Source of the DNA: Sipunculus nudus
Lineage: Eukaryota; Annelida; Sipuncula; Golfingiida; Sipunculidae
DNA: 64,000 bases
Direction of reading: 5' to 3'
NCBI GenBank assembly: GCA_026874595.1
Contig: CM049310.1
Span: 32,305,558 to 32,369,557, forward strand
Positions 38,281 through 49,488 of this stretch are shown here, in pieces. The stretch's first letter is position 1; every line of letters starts with the position of its first letter. Under the pieces are notes generated by a model. It was not told the DNA's origin and searched no databases. It saw nothing but the letters and a program-made list of their open reading frames with translations. The position numbers were made by a program, and so were the translations under genes.

Positions 38281-38638
38281 GAAGGCGGCACCGCAGGCAG
38301 CTTAAAAGCCGGATGGTCTCCTAGATTGGCTGGATCTAGCAGGACTTCGGAAGTGTTCACGTGCTGAGCGGATATTACTCCTCTCGCTCCCTGGTTTCCT
38401 GCATTCTGGACGGGAGCCTGGTCCATGGACCAGGGGTGGGTTTCAATGAAGGTGTCCCAGACATCGGAAGGCTTGCTTTGTCGCTTTGGGACAGCGACAC
38501 GGATGAAAAGGGGGAAGACATTGTGGATTCACTGATCAAGTCATACTGACAGAAGGCATTCATAATGTCCAGCTCGGATCATCTGTAAAAGGAAAACTCA
38601 TAAGACTCGGAGCCGGTACCTTTGGCCAGGTTTATTGT
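38281..38638 (+). pseudogene. Second partial copy of the kinase Gly-loop exon (copy B)
   Basis: Aligns with the 3' two thirds of the first block of copy A. Shared segments are GTAGS-KAGWSPRL, then VDSLI, then LGSSVKGKL. Here the Gly-rich loop is intact: IRLGAGTFGQVYC, followed by the same gtaagt donor. A one-base change around 38546 throws the frame before the loop (stop TGA at 38547), and a TGA near 38364 interrupts the N-terminal part. Copy A instead carries stops inside the loop, so the lesions are independent. No catalytic-loop or DFG block follows within the next several kilobases, so this copy is partial. Confidence 0.75.
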
Positions 38639-38723
38639 GTAAGTTTATTTATCTTAATACTAATACCTTATTCTTTGCTTGTCTCCGGATGATCATATTT
38701 CATATTTACTTTTATTTTTTCAT

Positions 38724-38727
<4 letters not shown>

Positions 38728-38792
<65 letters not shown>
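38728..38792. repeat. AT then GA microsatellite
   Basis: TA tract passing directly into about 16 GA units, 90 bases after the copy B donor. Confidence 0.9.
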
Positions 38793-38793
<1 letters not shown>

Positions 38794-39680
38794 AGATGAT
38801 ATTTAATGTAGTGAGAAAGTAGAATAAATGAAATCTGATTAAATTAAATAATATGAATAAAAATCCTGATTTCAGGAGTACAAGAATATATGTGAATCAA
38901 ATTCTTTAGAAGGTTGTCACGGAGGAGGCCGAATGACATTTGTGTCTTAAAATGTCTCGAGACAACTGGCAAAAAATATCCGGACGTTGTGCCCAAGGGT
39001 GTCAGCTACTGATGTTTGTATATATACAATATACGTATATATACTGTACTATATACTGACACACACACATATATATAATATTATAATTTGATCTGATGTA
39101 AAATACTCATTCGCGATTAAACGTGTCTTAACGTTTTTTTCCCTGTCAGACATACCTGAAGGATAAAAAGTTAACGTAATGACATACACCACCATAATCG
39201 TGTACCTGTATGGAGAATACAACGGAATGTGTAGAACTCGCTTATCAGAAAAAAAATAATGAAACATTGTCAATGCAACTCACTTTATCTGGCACAAAGG
39301 AATTTCAGACGTGTGCATTATGTATCACATACTTTTAAACTACATGATGTATTAATAAAATGTTACATTACACGGAGCTCTGTACCTTGCTAGATTTTAT
39401 TCGAATACATCTAATGAGGAAATAATCCTCACATTCGCAAGACACTTTTATGTTAATGAAACGATGCTTCGAAATTACATATTAACACCTAATTAAAACA
39501 TGCATTTATAAGTACACATCTACAATTATTGATGACAATCATACCAATCACAGTGTTTCAATCAGCTGCAATTTTACTGTGGTGATACATGAACAACAGC
39601 CATTGTAACACCTCGCCTTAACTCCGAGAAATCTTGGTGGACACTCGAGATTTAGAATACGTATTCGGCCGAGGAGTTCC
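38793..39680. other. Unassigned; possible fossil exon at 38888-39010
   Basis: After a ttctttag acceptor an open frame gives RPNDICVLKCLETTGKKYP and ends at a TGA at about 39010. It could be a remnant exon of the kinase copy but matches no kinase subdomain I know. The rest is AT-rich with no feature. Confidence 0.3.
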
Positions 39681-40247
39681 GCGTGGTATAGACTGGTACC
39701 CCGCTCTATTATGGCACAGCTGCACTAGGCCAATCATAGAGACGGGCGTACAACGCCATCTTCAGGACTCCCGGCAGACTGGTTCCAACTCAAGTCTGAA
39801 TCATATATGATAAAAATAAGCATTTCGTTTGCTCAGAGAAGTTGTTAAAAGTTGGCTGTTCATTTCGTGTGACATTTATGATTAGATTAATAGATATTGA
39901 TAATAAACCAATGCCACGTACAGTGGAATATCAAGTATTCAGTATATCTTATGATTCGTATCATCTTTACATCCATCAGTCAATTTTTGTGCAAAAACTA
40001 ATTTTTCAATATTGGGAAACTTTAAATCACTAAAGAAAGTAATTTTATAAGTAATCTTCACGGAAAACCAGCCAGGATCGCGAGAACGTCCATGACAATC
40101 GGTGTGAGCGTACAGACTGGAGTTGGAACCAGTCTACAGGTAGGTCAGGAGTTGCAACTGGGAGTACTGAAGATGGCGTTGTACGCCTGTCTCTATGCTT
40201 GGCTTGAGGGCCTTAATAGAGCAGGGTACAAGTCTACGCGTGGTACA
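39681..40247. mobile_element. Fold-back element with ~120-bp arms
   Basis: The left arm (39681-39799) contains gcgtggtata, ccccgctctatta, catagagacgggcgtacaac, gccatcttca and agactggttccaact. The right arm (40113-40247) is its reverse complement in the same order: agttggaaccagtct, tgaagatggc, gttgtacgcctgtctctatg, taatagagcagggta and tacgcgtgg. A spacer of about 310 bases has no coding frame. The right arm has about 16 extra bases. The shape fits a non-autonomous DNA element. Confidence 0.7.
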
Positions 40248-40249
40248 GC

Positions 40250-41140
40250 ATGAGAGTCAGAGGTGGACGCCGCACCTTCTGCTGCCATCTGGGAAGACGA
40301 GAGTGAACTAATTTTGGTTTGTATCGAGATTATCTCCAAGGAAGACCAAGATATTGTAGTGTTTTACTTTGTAACATTTGTGTATGATTGGAGATCGTAT
40401 TGTAGTTGTTGAGTCTCAAGTTCGCTCGTGAGAGGCCTTTATATACATGTATATACATACATACTGACAGACCCAACTGCAATTATACCCTCGATTCGCC
40501 CTCCCCTTCAAGCAGAATCAATAAGAACCGTTTTCTCATGGTGGTTGCAGACATACCAAGTCTCACGCATGGAGCGTGATACTCACACATTTACCTCTCA
40601 TCTTGCGCTCTCGCGCCAAGGGACATAAATCTCATGCATTCTGTTACCTTCTTTAATGTATCTTATCATGCAGTGAACCAGTAGAATGGTAGTGTTATGG
40701 CACAACATTAGCTCATATTACTACGTCATCACGCTATCAGATGATTAAATGTGTATGTTTGTATATATGTATCTACATTTGTTTACATATGACCTATACG
40801 TCGTGTGCTTATAGGCGGAAACCAAACTGTGCAATTGTACAACATAACACGTTGCGTAGGAGAGTGAACTAATACGTGTTGCATGATGGCCCAACATGGT
40901 CTATCTAATTTTTGTTTCAATAATCATAGGCGTAGGAAACGTAAAATGGGGGGGGGGGGGGGGCAATGTATAGTTTTAAATTTATTGAATACAGGTGGGT
41001 CATGGATGATTTCCGGTAATTTTACAGTGGTTTCCTGTAAATATTCGATCCCTCTTACAGGAACGGCGGTTCTTGACTGCCACGTCCACGAGTTTGAAAT
41101 CTCACGAATTTTGGTTCTGCCAACCTGGCTTCTCTGTGGT
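40250..41140. other. No recognised gene
   Basis: AT-rich sequence with a poly-G run (about 14 G at 40949-40962). Short overlapping frames on both strands have no recognisable domain. Confidence 0.5.
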
Positions 41141-41149
41141 TGTATGACC

Positions 41150-41590
41150 ATTTCCGAGCAAATGGAAAAGCTCAGTTCAGCGCGATTTTTTCAGCGCACG
41201 GAAACGCGCGCGTTTAAGCGCGCATGGAAAAGGGGCCTTAGGCTTATATCCCTCCCTGCATTTTGTTGAAGTCGGGCCCCGCAGTGTCTTTCCCATAAAA
41301 AGAATTAATGGTATAAAATGCTTGGTGCTTGGTGGATGTTTCCGAGGACACGTATATGCGTGTGTACGTATATATGAGTGAAAAAAGAGGTATGTTTCCA
41401 TGTGCGCTTATATGCGTGATTTGGTAGGATAATATATATGCAAAGTGGATCGAGCAGGCCTTTCACGAAAAGATGCTGAAGGAACGTCATTTTACCCCAA
41501 ATCCCCGAGTTCACGCGGACCCTACGCATGAAAATCGCTCCGGTGGCGAATTTCAAGCATATACGCCGCCGGACACATGGAAACACCCAA
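41150..41590. mobile_element. Nested MITE-like elements with CpG-rich inverted ends
   Basis: An outer element at about 41388-41582 starts ggtatgtttccatgtgcgc and ends, inverted, gccggacacatggaaacac. Its left 140 bases match 63630-63770. Next to it, 41150-41270 carries cgcacggaaacgcgcgcg and catggaaaaggggccttag, related to cgcgaggaaacgcgcacgg within the duplicated unit at 41690. Both look like fragments of non-autonomous DNA transposons with 'tttccatg' ends. Confidence 0.5.
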
Positions 41591-43201
41591 GTTACAAAAT
41601 ACTATGAGCGATTATTCACGCATATACCCACACATTGAAATACCCCTTTGTGGGAAAGCGCAGAAACTCGATCTTAGGCCCGTTTTCCAAGATGTCGTTT
41701 CCGCGCGAGGAAACGCGCACGGAAAAATCGCTCCACGGGTTTTTAGGGCTGAAATTATCACTCCATGAAGTACACACACACACTCACTAAATGGGTCTGT
41801 AAAAAATGTGTCGTGACAAACCAACTCGACGGTTGTATCACATGTCAGCTCTGCCCGCCCGTACAAATGCGTTCCCTAATATCAGTTGTGAATGACTCTA
41901 GTGCGAGACCGGGATAAACAAATTACTGTACCTCAGAATTGCTAAGAATCATATGAAAACATGGTGATCAAGATTAACCCCAACCTTAATGAATCGTTCC
42001 TTGACTGTTATCTGAACATGCCTAATATTTCATCTAAAATCCGCTCAGGGCATATATTGATGAAACCAACCAACCAACTAACGTACCAACTAACCAACGG
42101 TGATAAAAACATATAATACTTCCTGACATGGTGATAATTTAATTTGACTTTCATACAAAAGCTCTATCAATTAAGCTGTAAAAAGTTTTACATCATATTT
42201 GTAAAAAAAATAAGGAAAAAAATAAGATAAATAAATGAACGAGGTGAATAACTCACGTGATTTCGGAGCCTATAATATTAGGCCATGGGCTAGTGGGGGT
42301 CATAGTGCACCCCCCTTGTGATTTACTTTAATAGGTATTTTCATGTAGCCCTAGGTCTAACAATTCAGAAAATTGATGTTGCCACAAAAAAAACTGGGAT
42401 GGAAGATACCTCCCATGGACTTTTTAACCACGCCTACTTTTACAGCTGGAGGCAGATAATTAGGGGTATGGAAAATCAAAACAACCCTAACTTTGCAACT
42501 CTTGACCAAAATATTTCAAATGACCACTTAAAATGTTCGCCTTGTCAAGATCTACCAGTTCATGCAAATGACATGCAAATTTATTTTGTGAAAAGGTCAC
42601 TAGAGGTCAAAAGGTCACAAACTTTGACCTTTCCCTATAATTTCTAGTATTATCAGGGTTTATTTATCGCCAAGACCATATAAAGTTGTTTTTAATTGAA
42701 AATTATTAAAATGAAGGTTTACATGTGCTTTGTAATACCAGGAGTCAAAACGTTTGAAAAGAAGTAGTGATTTCCCTGCGGTGAGCGAGATATTTCTGCA
42801 CTTTTACATACTTTTTGTATGTATTGCTGAATGTGCCAAATAGGAGTAAGGCAAAATCTAACAATGGTACTTTGAAATCTTTCATTGAATCTTTGCAAAT
42901 GACCATAAAAGATTATATTTGTGTGTTCTATAAAATGAAACATAAATTATGCATATATTTTCATCGAAGCGTTTGTTGGAGTCAAAAGTAAATCTCTGTT
43001 AACAACAAATCCCTAATTTTAATTTGACTAGTAACAGCCAATGTATTATTTGTTGCATAAATACATGTACCCTTATATCACATATATCAATTTCTATTAC
43101 TAGTGGAAAATATATTAGTTATTATAATTAATATAATAATTAATAATTAATTCTCTCGATAAATAGAGGACCTGGTTTTGTGACACAAAAAAGAATTTCA
43201 A
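41546..43201 (+). repeat. Tandem duplication, unit 1 (1,656 bp)
   Basis: The segment from gcgaatttcaagcatatacg onward recurs exactly 1,656 bases later with no length change over about 1,447 bases, and I found no base difference in the parts I compared. Compared with unit 2 it lacks 210 bases after 42992. It carries two apparent frames (41577-41768 and 42318-42647), but the second begins with GTG and the inverted copy is frameshifted, so I do not call them genes. Confidence 0.93.
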
Positions 43202-45060
43202 GCGAATTTCAAGCATATACGCCGCCGGACACATGGAAACACCCAAGTTACAAAATACTATGAGCGATTATTCACGCATATACCCACACATTGAAATACC
43301 CCTTTGTGGGAAAGCGCAGAAACTCGATCTTAGGCCCGTTTTCCAAGATGTCGTTTCCGCGCGAGGAAACGCGCACGGAAAAATCGCTCCACGGGTTTTT
43401 AGGGCTGAAATTATCACTCCATGAAGTACACACACACACTCACTAAATGGGTCTGTAAAAAATGTGTCGTGACAAACCAACTCGACGGTTGTATCACATG
43501 TCAGCTCTGCCCGCCCGTACAAATGCGTTCCCTAATATCAGTTGTGAATGACTCTAGTGCGAGACCGGGATAAACAAATTACTGTACCTCAGAATTGCTA
43601 AGAATCATATGAAAACATGGTGATCAAGATTAACCCCAACCTTAATGAATCGTTCCTTGACTGTTATCTGAACATGCCTAATATTTCATCTAAAATCCGC
43701 TCAGGGCATATATTGATGAAACCAACCAACCAACTAACGTACCAACTAACCAACGGTGATAAAAACATATAATACTTCCTGACATGGTGATAATTTAATT
43801 TGACTTTCATACAAAAGCTCTATCAATTAAGCTGTAAAAAGTTTTACATCATATTTGTAAAAAAAATAAGGAAAAAAATAAGATAAATAAATGAACGAGG
43901 TGAATAACTCACGTGATTTCGGAGCCTATAATATTAGGCCATGGGCTAGTGGGGGTCATAGTGCACCCCCCTTGTGATTTACTTTAATAGGTATTTTCAT
44001 GTAGCCCTAGGTCTAACAATTCAGAAAATTGATGTTGCCACAAAAAAAACTGGGATGGAAGATACCTCCCATGGACTTTTTAACCACGCCTACTTTTACA
44101 GCTGGAGGCAGATAATTAGGGGTATGGAAAATCAAAACAACCCTAACTTTGCAACTCTTGACCAAAATATTTCAAATGACCACTTAAAATGTTCGCCTTG
44201 TCAAGATCTACCAGTTCATGCAAATGACATGCAAATTTATTTTGTGAAAAGGTCACTAGAGGTCAAAAGGTCACAAACTTTGACCTTTCCCTATAATTTC
44301 TAGTATTATCAGGGTTTATTTATCGCCAAGACCATATAAAGTTGTTTTTAATTGAAAATTATTAAAATGAAGGTTTACATGTGCTTTGTAATACCAGGAG
44401 TCAAAACGTTTGAAAAGAAGTAGTGATTTCCCTGCGGTGAGCGAGATATTTCTGCACTTTTACATACTTTTTGTATGTATTGCTGAATGTGCCAAATAGG
44501 AGTAAGGCAAAATCTAACAATGGTACTTTGAAATCTTTCATTGAATCTTTGCAAATGACCATAAAAGATTATATTTGTGTGTTCTATAAAATGAAACATA
44601 AATTATGCATATATTTTCATCGAAGCGTTTGTTGGAGTCAAAAGTAAACAAAGGTTGACCTCACCAACACCATAGCTGTTTGTTACACAGATTAGTTATG
44701 AAGCCTGCCACGAAGTTTTAATATTGAAACAAATGTATGTTACTTTCTTTCTTTCAATTAACACATTTCCTGTTAACATTCATCCTAATTTTTACCAGTT
44801 TGTATCTTATTTTATGACAGTTACATATGTTCTTAGATAGTTGTCACTGGTTCATTGATCTCTGTTAACAACAAATCCCTAATTTTAATTTGACTAGTAA
44901 CAGCCAATGTATTATTTGTTGCATAAATACATGTACCCTTATATCACATATATCAATTTCTATTACTAGTGGAAAATATATTAGTTATTATAATTAATAT
45001 AATAATTAATAATTAATTCTCTCGATAAATAGAGGACCTGGTTTTGTGACACAAAAAAGA
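43202..45060 (+). repeat. Tandem duplication, unit 2 (1,859 bp)
   Basis: Matches unit 1 at offset 1,656 up to 44648, has a 210-base segment (44649-44858) missing from unit 1, then matches again at offset 1,866 up to 45060 (tgacacaaaaaaga). The extra segment is also present in the inverted third copy at 47505-48594, so its absence from unit 1 is a deletion and not an insertion here. Confidence 0.93.
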
Positions 45061-45099
45061 TATATGTCTCCCCTCACTACGGGCCTCACTTTCCCAAAT

Positions 45100-46060
45100 T
45101 TGAGAGAAAAATGGACCCCTTCAAAAGTTTGGTGTTAACTTAAATCCTGCATTTCTAAAGATTTAACCTTGTATGATGATGATCAAGGTGACCAAGTTAT
45201 GATCTGATCTGAGATTTTATATTTTATTCTGGTTAATTTAACCTTGAAGATTCAGTTCAAGGTCACCAGTTATCAAGCTCCTCAAGAAACTCTATTAATA
45301 AATAGTGTTTCAAATTTGAGGGAAAATATGTGATACTTCAAAAGGTATCGGATTCACAATTTTTTTTATTTCATCCAATATAACCTTGATGATGAAGGTC
45401 AAGATCACCAGATTTTTAACTGGTCCGAGATACAGGTAGAGACATTTCACAAGTTGAATTTCATGAAAATATATCAAGTGATTAAAAAGTTATAGCGTTC
45501 AAAATAATTTCTGTTCTTGCTGATTTGACCTTGAACATCCAGATCAAGGTCACCAGTGATCGAGCTATTCAAGGGACTTAATTAAATCACTGGTGTTTCA
45601 AATTTGAGGAAAAAATATGCGCTACTTCTAAAGTTTTCGGGTTCACAAATAATTCTATTTCAGCCTATTTGACCATGATGTTGAAGGTCAAGGTCACCAG
45701 TTTTCGAACTTGTCCGAGATTTTGGCAGAGACATTTCACAAGTCAAATTCCATGAAAATATATTGGGTGGTTCAAAAGTAATAATGTTCACAAATACTTT
45801 CTATTCTGTCTGATTTGACCTTGAAGATCCAGGTCAAGGTCACCAGGTTTCAAGCTCTTTAAGGAACTTGATTTAAACAATAAGTGTTTCAAATTTTAGG
45901 AAAAAAATATACAATACTTCAAAATTATGGGGGATAATGAAGGATAAGGTCACCGGTTTTTGAACTCCTCCGAGATTTTGGTAGAAATAATTTAAATTTT
46001 GAATTTCATGAAAAAATTATTGAGTCGTTCAAATGTTATCACATTCACAAAATATGACAC
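45100..46060 (+). repeat. Tandem satellite, about 285-bp unit, about three copies
   Basis: The motif gatttgaccttgaagatcca followed by ggtcaaggtcaccagt recurs near 45268, 45550 and 45837. Between them each unit carries gtttcaaatttgaggaaaaa and a second half with ttgaaggtcaaggtcaccag and tccgagattttggcagagac. Units drift by a few percent to tens of percent. The array interrupts the left arm of the palindrome described below. Confidence 0.8.
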
Positions 46061-46254
46061 AGACGATGACGATAGTATGATAATTGTGATAATTGATTAA
46101 AATTGCAATTTTAGAAATAAAGCAATCTTTATATTTATGGCCCAGGGAATAAGCTCACCAAAGTGTGACTCCTGGGATAATTAATCTTATGCTGATAGCA
46201 GAACGTTCTTAAGAGGGGATGTGTTAAAGGTTCACATAAAAGCAAACCGAACTG

Positions 46255-46345
46255 TCTCGCTAGTGAAGCTTGCTTTTCTAGCGAAGCGATTGGAACGCCG
46301 GGCATGTGCCCCTCCGACATGGGTTAGAATCCCGGATCGGTCCAG
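46255..46345 (+). mobile_element. tRNA-like SINE head (low confidence)
   Basis: tctagcgaagcgattggaac followed 30 bases later by gacatgggttagaatcccgg, which resembles the A-box and B-box (GGTTAGAATCCC) of a tRNA-derived promoter. No complete cloverleaf can be drawn. It sits in the left arm of the palindrome only. Confidence 0.35.
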
Positions 46346-46380
46346 AATTTTCCCCTAAAAAATTGTCTTCGTAACAGTAT

Positions 46381-47063
46381 TCGAGCAACTGCATAGTCCA
46401 TTGAAAAATACAGAAACACTGCCTGTGGGGTTGCCAGTCAGTCAGGCTACCATGGATAGTCAGTAGATAGTCAGAAGGGACAGTCAGATAAACCTACACA
46501 GATTTTTCAGGCAGTCACTGATATCTGATTTGATTTTGACTAGCTCTGGTGGCAAACAATTTCCACCACCTGGCTCTGACTCTAGTTGTTCATCTGTCAT
46601 GGTCTTTCTGACTGACCTGCTCTCTAAAGGCCAGCCTGTATTTTATTATTTATCTGGTGTGTTGTCTCCTAGACGATTAGTTAGCTAGTTCTCTGGAAGG
46701 ATATATACCTGATAGTCAGACTGATGACTAAAGCTCTGACTCTAGCATGCATGTATCGTTGAACAAAGGGGACACCGTCTTGTGGATTACCAGTCTGGTA
46801 GTCAGAAAATAACTGACCACCTGTCGACCAGAAACATTGGTATAAAGACAGCTGGACTACCAGAGTGTTAGCTAATTTATCAAACAGACTGAAAACCGCT
46901 AGAGCTATAGTCATCAACCTGACTATCAGGCAAATATCCTCCCAGAGATATAGCTGGTCTGACTGTCGTATCTGACTATCTACTGACTATGTGTGATAAT
47001 CTGACTTACTACCAATCCAAATGGCAGTGTTTCTGTATTTTTATGGACTATTCAGTTGTTCGA
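46381..47063. repeat. Inner inverted repeat at the palindrome centre
   Basis: tcgagcaactgcatagtcca, then aaaatacagaaacactgcc at 46381-46432 is the reverse complement, with few changes, of ggcagtgtttctgtattttt and atggactattcagttgttcg at 47023-47063. Farther in, gatagtcagtagatagtcag (46452) pairs with ctgactatctactgactatg (46971). The loop is full of short 'agtcag/ctgact' words. It may be a DNA transposon with long inverted ends, but no transposase frame is present. Confidence 0.7.
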
Positions 47064-47504
47064 TTACTAAAAACACAAACTGTCTGTCAGTCAGACATTT
47101 AGTCAGAGAGATAGACATTAACTCAAACAGAAAGTATGATGTACCACAGGAGAGAGAGTCATTTGATCAGAGTCAAAATGAGAAACAGGTGTACCGGTTA
47201 GATAGTAAGCCAGCCTGTTAGAGAGTTTTTTCGTTCAAGATGATAGTCAATAGACATGACATGCGAACGAATAGACTTACAGACAGTCATAAGTAAAAAA
47301 AAATGACTGACAGAGGTCCATATATAAAATAAACTAGACTACCAAAGTCGCCAAAATGCACGGAGGCAGGCCATTAATGTATAAGTATAAAAAATGGCTT
47401 CATTAATAAAACTGCAATCTTTAATCAATTATCACAATTATTATACTTTGACAAACTCAGTAATATATCCAGGTGAGATATAATATTAATCATATGTAAT
47501 TAAT

Positions 47505-48594
47505 TAGAGAATTAATTATCAATTATAATATGAATTATAATAACTTATATATTGTATACTAGTGATAGAAATGGATATATGTGATATAAGCGTATTTACC
47601 ACCCCCCCCCCCCAATAATATTTTGGCTGTTACTAGTCAAATTAAAATAAGGGTTTTGCTGTTAACAGAGATTAATGAACCAGTGACAAATATCTAAGAA
47701 CATATAACTGTCATGATATATGATACAAACCGGTAAGAATTAGCATGAATGTTAACTGGAAATGTGTTAATTGAAAGAAAGAAAGTAACATACATTTGTT
47801 TCAATATTAAAATTTCATGGCACGCTTTATATTGACCATGTGTAACAAACAGCTATGGTGTTGGTGAGGTCACTCTTTGTTTACTTTTGACTCCAACAAA
47901 CGCTTCGATGAAAATATTTGCATAATTTAGGTTTCATTTTATAGTAACACACAAATATAACCTTTTGTGGTCATTTGCACAGATTCAATGAAAGATTTCA
48001 AAGTACCATTGTTAGATTTTGCCTTACTCCTATTCGACACATCCAGCAATACGTACAAGAAGTATGTAAAAGTGCAGAAATATCTTACAAACCGCGGGGT
48101 AATCACTACTTCTTTTCAAACTTTTTGACTCCAAGTATTAAAAAGCACATGTAAACCTTCATTTAATTTATCATTAATAAAGAAAAAAACTTTATATGGT
48201 CTTGGCGATAAATAAACCCTGATAATGCGGGAAATTATAGGTAAAGGTCAAAGTTTGTGACCTTTTGACCTCTAGTGACCTTTCACAAAATAAATTTGCA
48301 TGTCATTTGCATGAACTGGTAGATCTTGACAAGGAAAACATTTTAAGTGGTCATTTGAAATATTTTGGTCAAGAGTTGCAAAGTTAGGGTTGTTTGGATT
48401 TTCCATACCCCTAATTATCTGCCTCCAGCTGTAAAAGTAGGCGTGGTTAAAAAGTCCATGGGAGGTATCTTCCATCCCAGTTTTTTTTGTGGCAACATCA
48501 ATTTTCTGAATTGTTAGACCTAGGGCTACATGAAAATACCTATTAAAGTAAATCACAAGGGGGGTGCACTATGACCCCCACTAGCCCATGGCCT
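47505..48594 (-). repeat. Inverted, diverged third copy of the duplicated unit
   Basis: Reverse complement of the distal two thirds of unit 2 (about 43940-45030), including the 210-base segment missing from unit 1. Divergence is several percent by eye, with a poly-C run at 47600-47612. The frame equivalent to 42318-42647 is kept for 88 codons, then lost by a one-base deletion at about 48285, so it is probably non-coding. Confidence 0.9.
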
Positions 48595-48649
48595 ATATGG
48601 GTATAAAAAAGTCATACAGTTTTACAAAATAAGCAACAGTAATGGCTTA

Positions 48650-48800
48650 AGCTACGATTCCCTTTTAAGCGGTTGCGGCCGCGGTACGGTGGCGATTGCG
48701 GACAGAGTCGAACATATGGTACGTATTATGAGGGACTGGTTCCTTCTATGCGGTTGCGGTCGCGGTACCTATCCCACCCGTCATCCGACATTTTTGTCGG
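48650..48800. repeat. CpG-rich direct repeat pair
   Basis: gcggttgcggccgcggtacg at 48669 and gcggttgcggtcgcggtacc at 48750, 81 bases apart, in an otherwise AT-rich region. Probably part of a mobile repeat; no gene supported. Confidence 0.5.
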
Positions 48801-49081
48801 ATCATGTAGCGTCCGATCTGACAAAAAAATTAGACAGATGGGGTCGGACGAGGAATCCTACTGAATTATATACGTCACATAAGGGTTTCCCCAGGATTAT
48901 AACGTGTTTATCAGTATAGACCACGAGGAAAATCGTTTCCGCCTGAAAGCATCGATTTAAATATTGTGAATATGGGAAACATTTGTCTGTCATTCACTGA
49001 TTAGTGGTCTGACCAATACATGTATCAGTTTCCTTTCAAGCGGCTGGTTTCCTATCTTTTACTACCATTTTCACAATTCAG

Positions 49082-49082
<1 letters not shown>

Positions 49083-49126
<44 letters not shown>
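49083..49126. repeat. AT microsatellite
   Basis: About 22 TA units, 360 bases upstream of gene 3 exon 1. Confidence 0.9.
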
Positions 49127-49131
<5 letters not shown>

Positions 49132-49488
49132 ATATATATTAAAATAAAAGAAAAAAACACATCTATCCACACAGCCATTTTATTACCAGTCATGTGAGCT
49201 CATTTGCATTCCTAGAAATAGCGCACACTGGAGACAAGGTTACCGTACGTGTATCATAACCACATGGCCTAACTTTGATAACCATTTGATTGGTTAAAAC
49301 AGCACTCACGTGAATATCACTGTTGGGCGCTTTTGCCAAAACGAATACGGTGTATCCGGAACTTGAAAACACTGATTTGCTCATTCGCCGGGAAGAAAAC
49401 TACACACACATAACCCCTGCTGCAGTGGACAAGAAACAAATAATACACTATTTGTCATTGGTATTTCCCAGTGGAACAAGGAAACATT

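Noticed and set aside
41577-41866. Overlapping 63- and 84-codon frames on opposite strands, repeated at 43233-43522
   Set aside because: Conserved only because the DNA is duplicated. The content is CpG-rich transposon-like sequence and both strands are open at once.
42318-42647. 109-codon open frame present in all three copies of the duplicated unit
   Set aside because: It begins with GTG, not ATG. Two copies come from a young duplication, so identity means nothing, and the inverted copy is frameshifted near its end. No domain or splice context.
48673-48919. Two overlapping plus-strand frames in a CpG-rich patch
   Set aside because: The sequence carries an 81-bp direct repeat and looks like mobile DNA. 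No domain in either frame.
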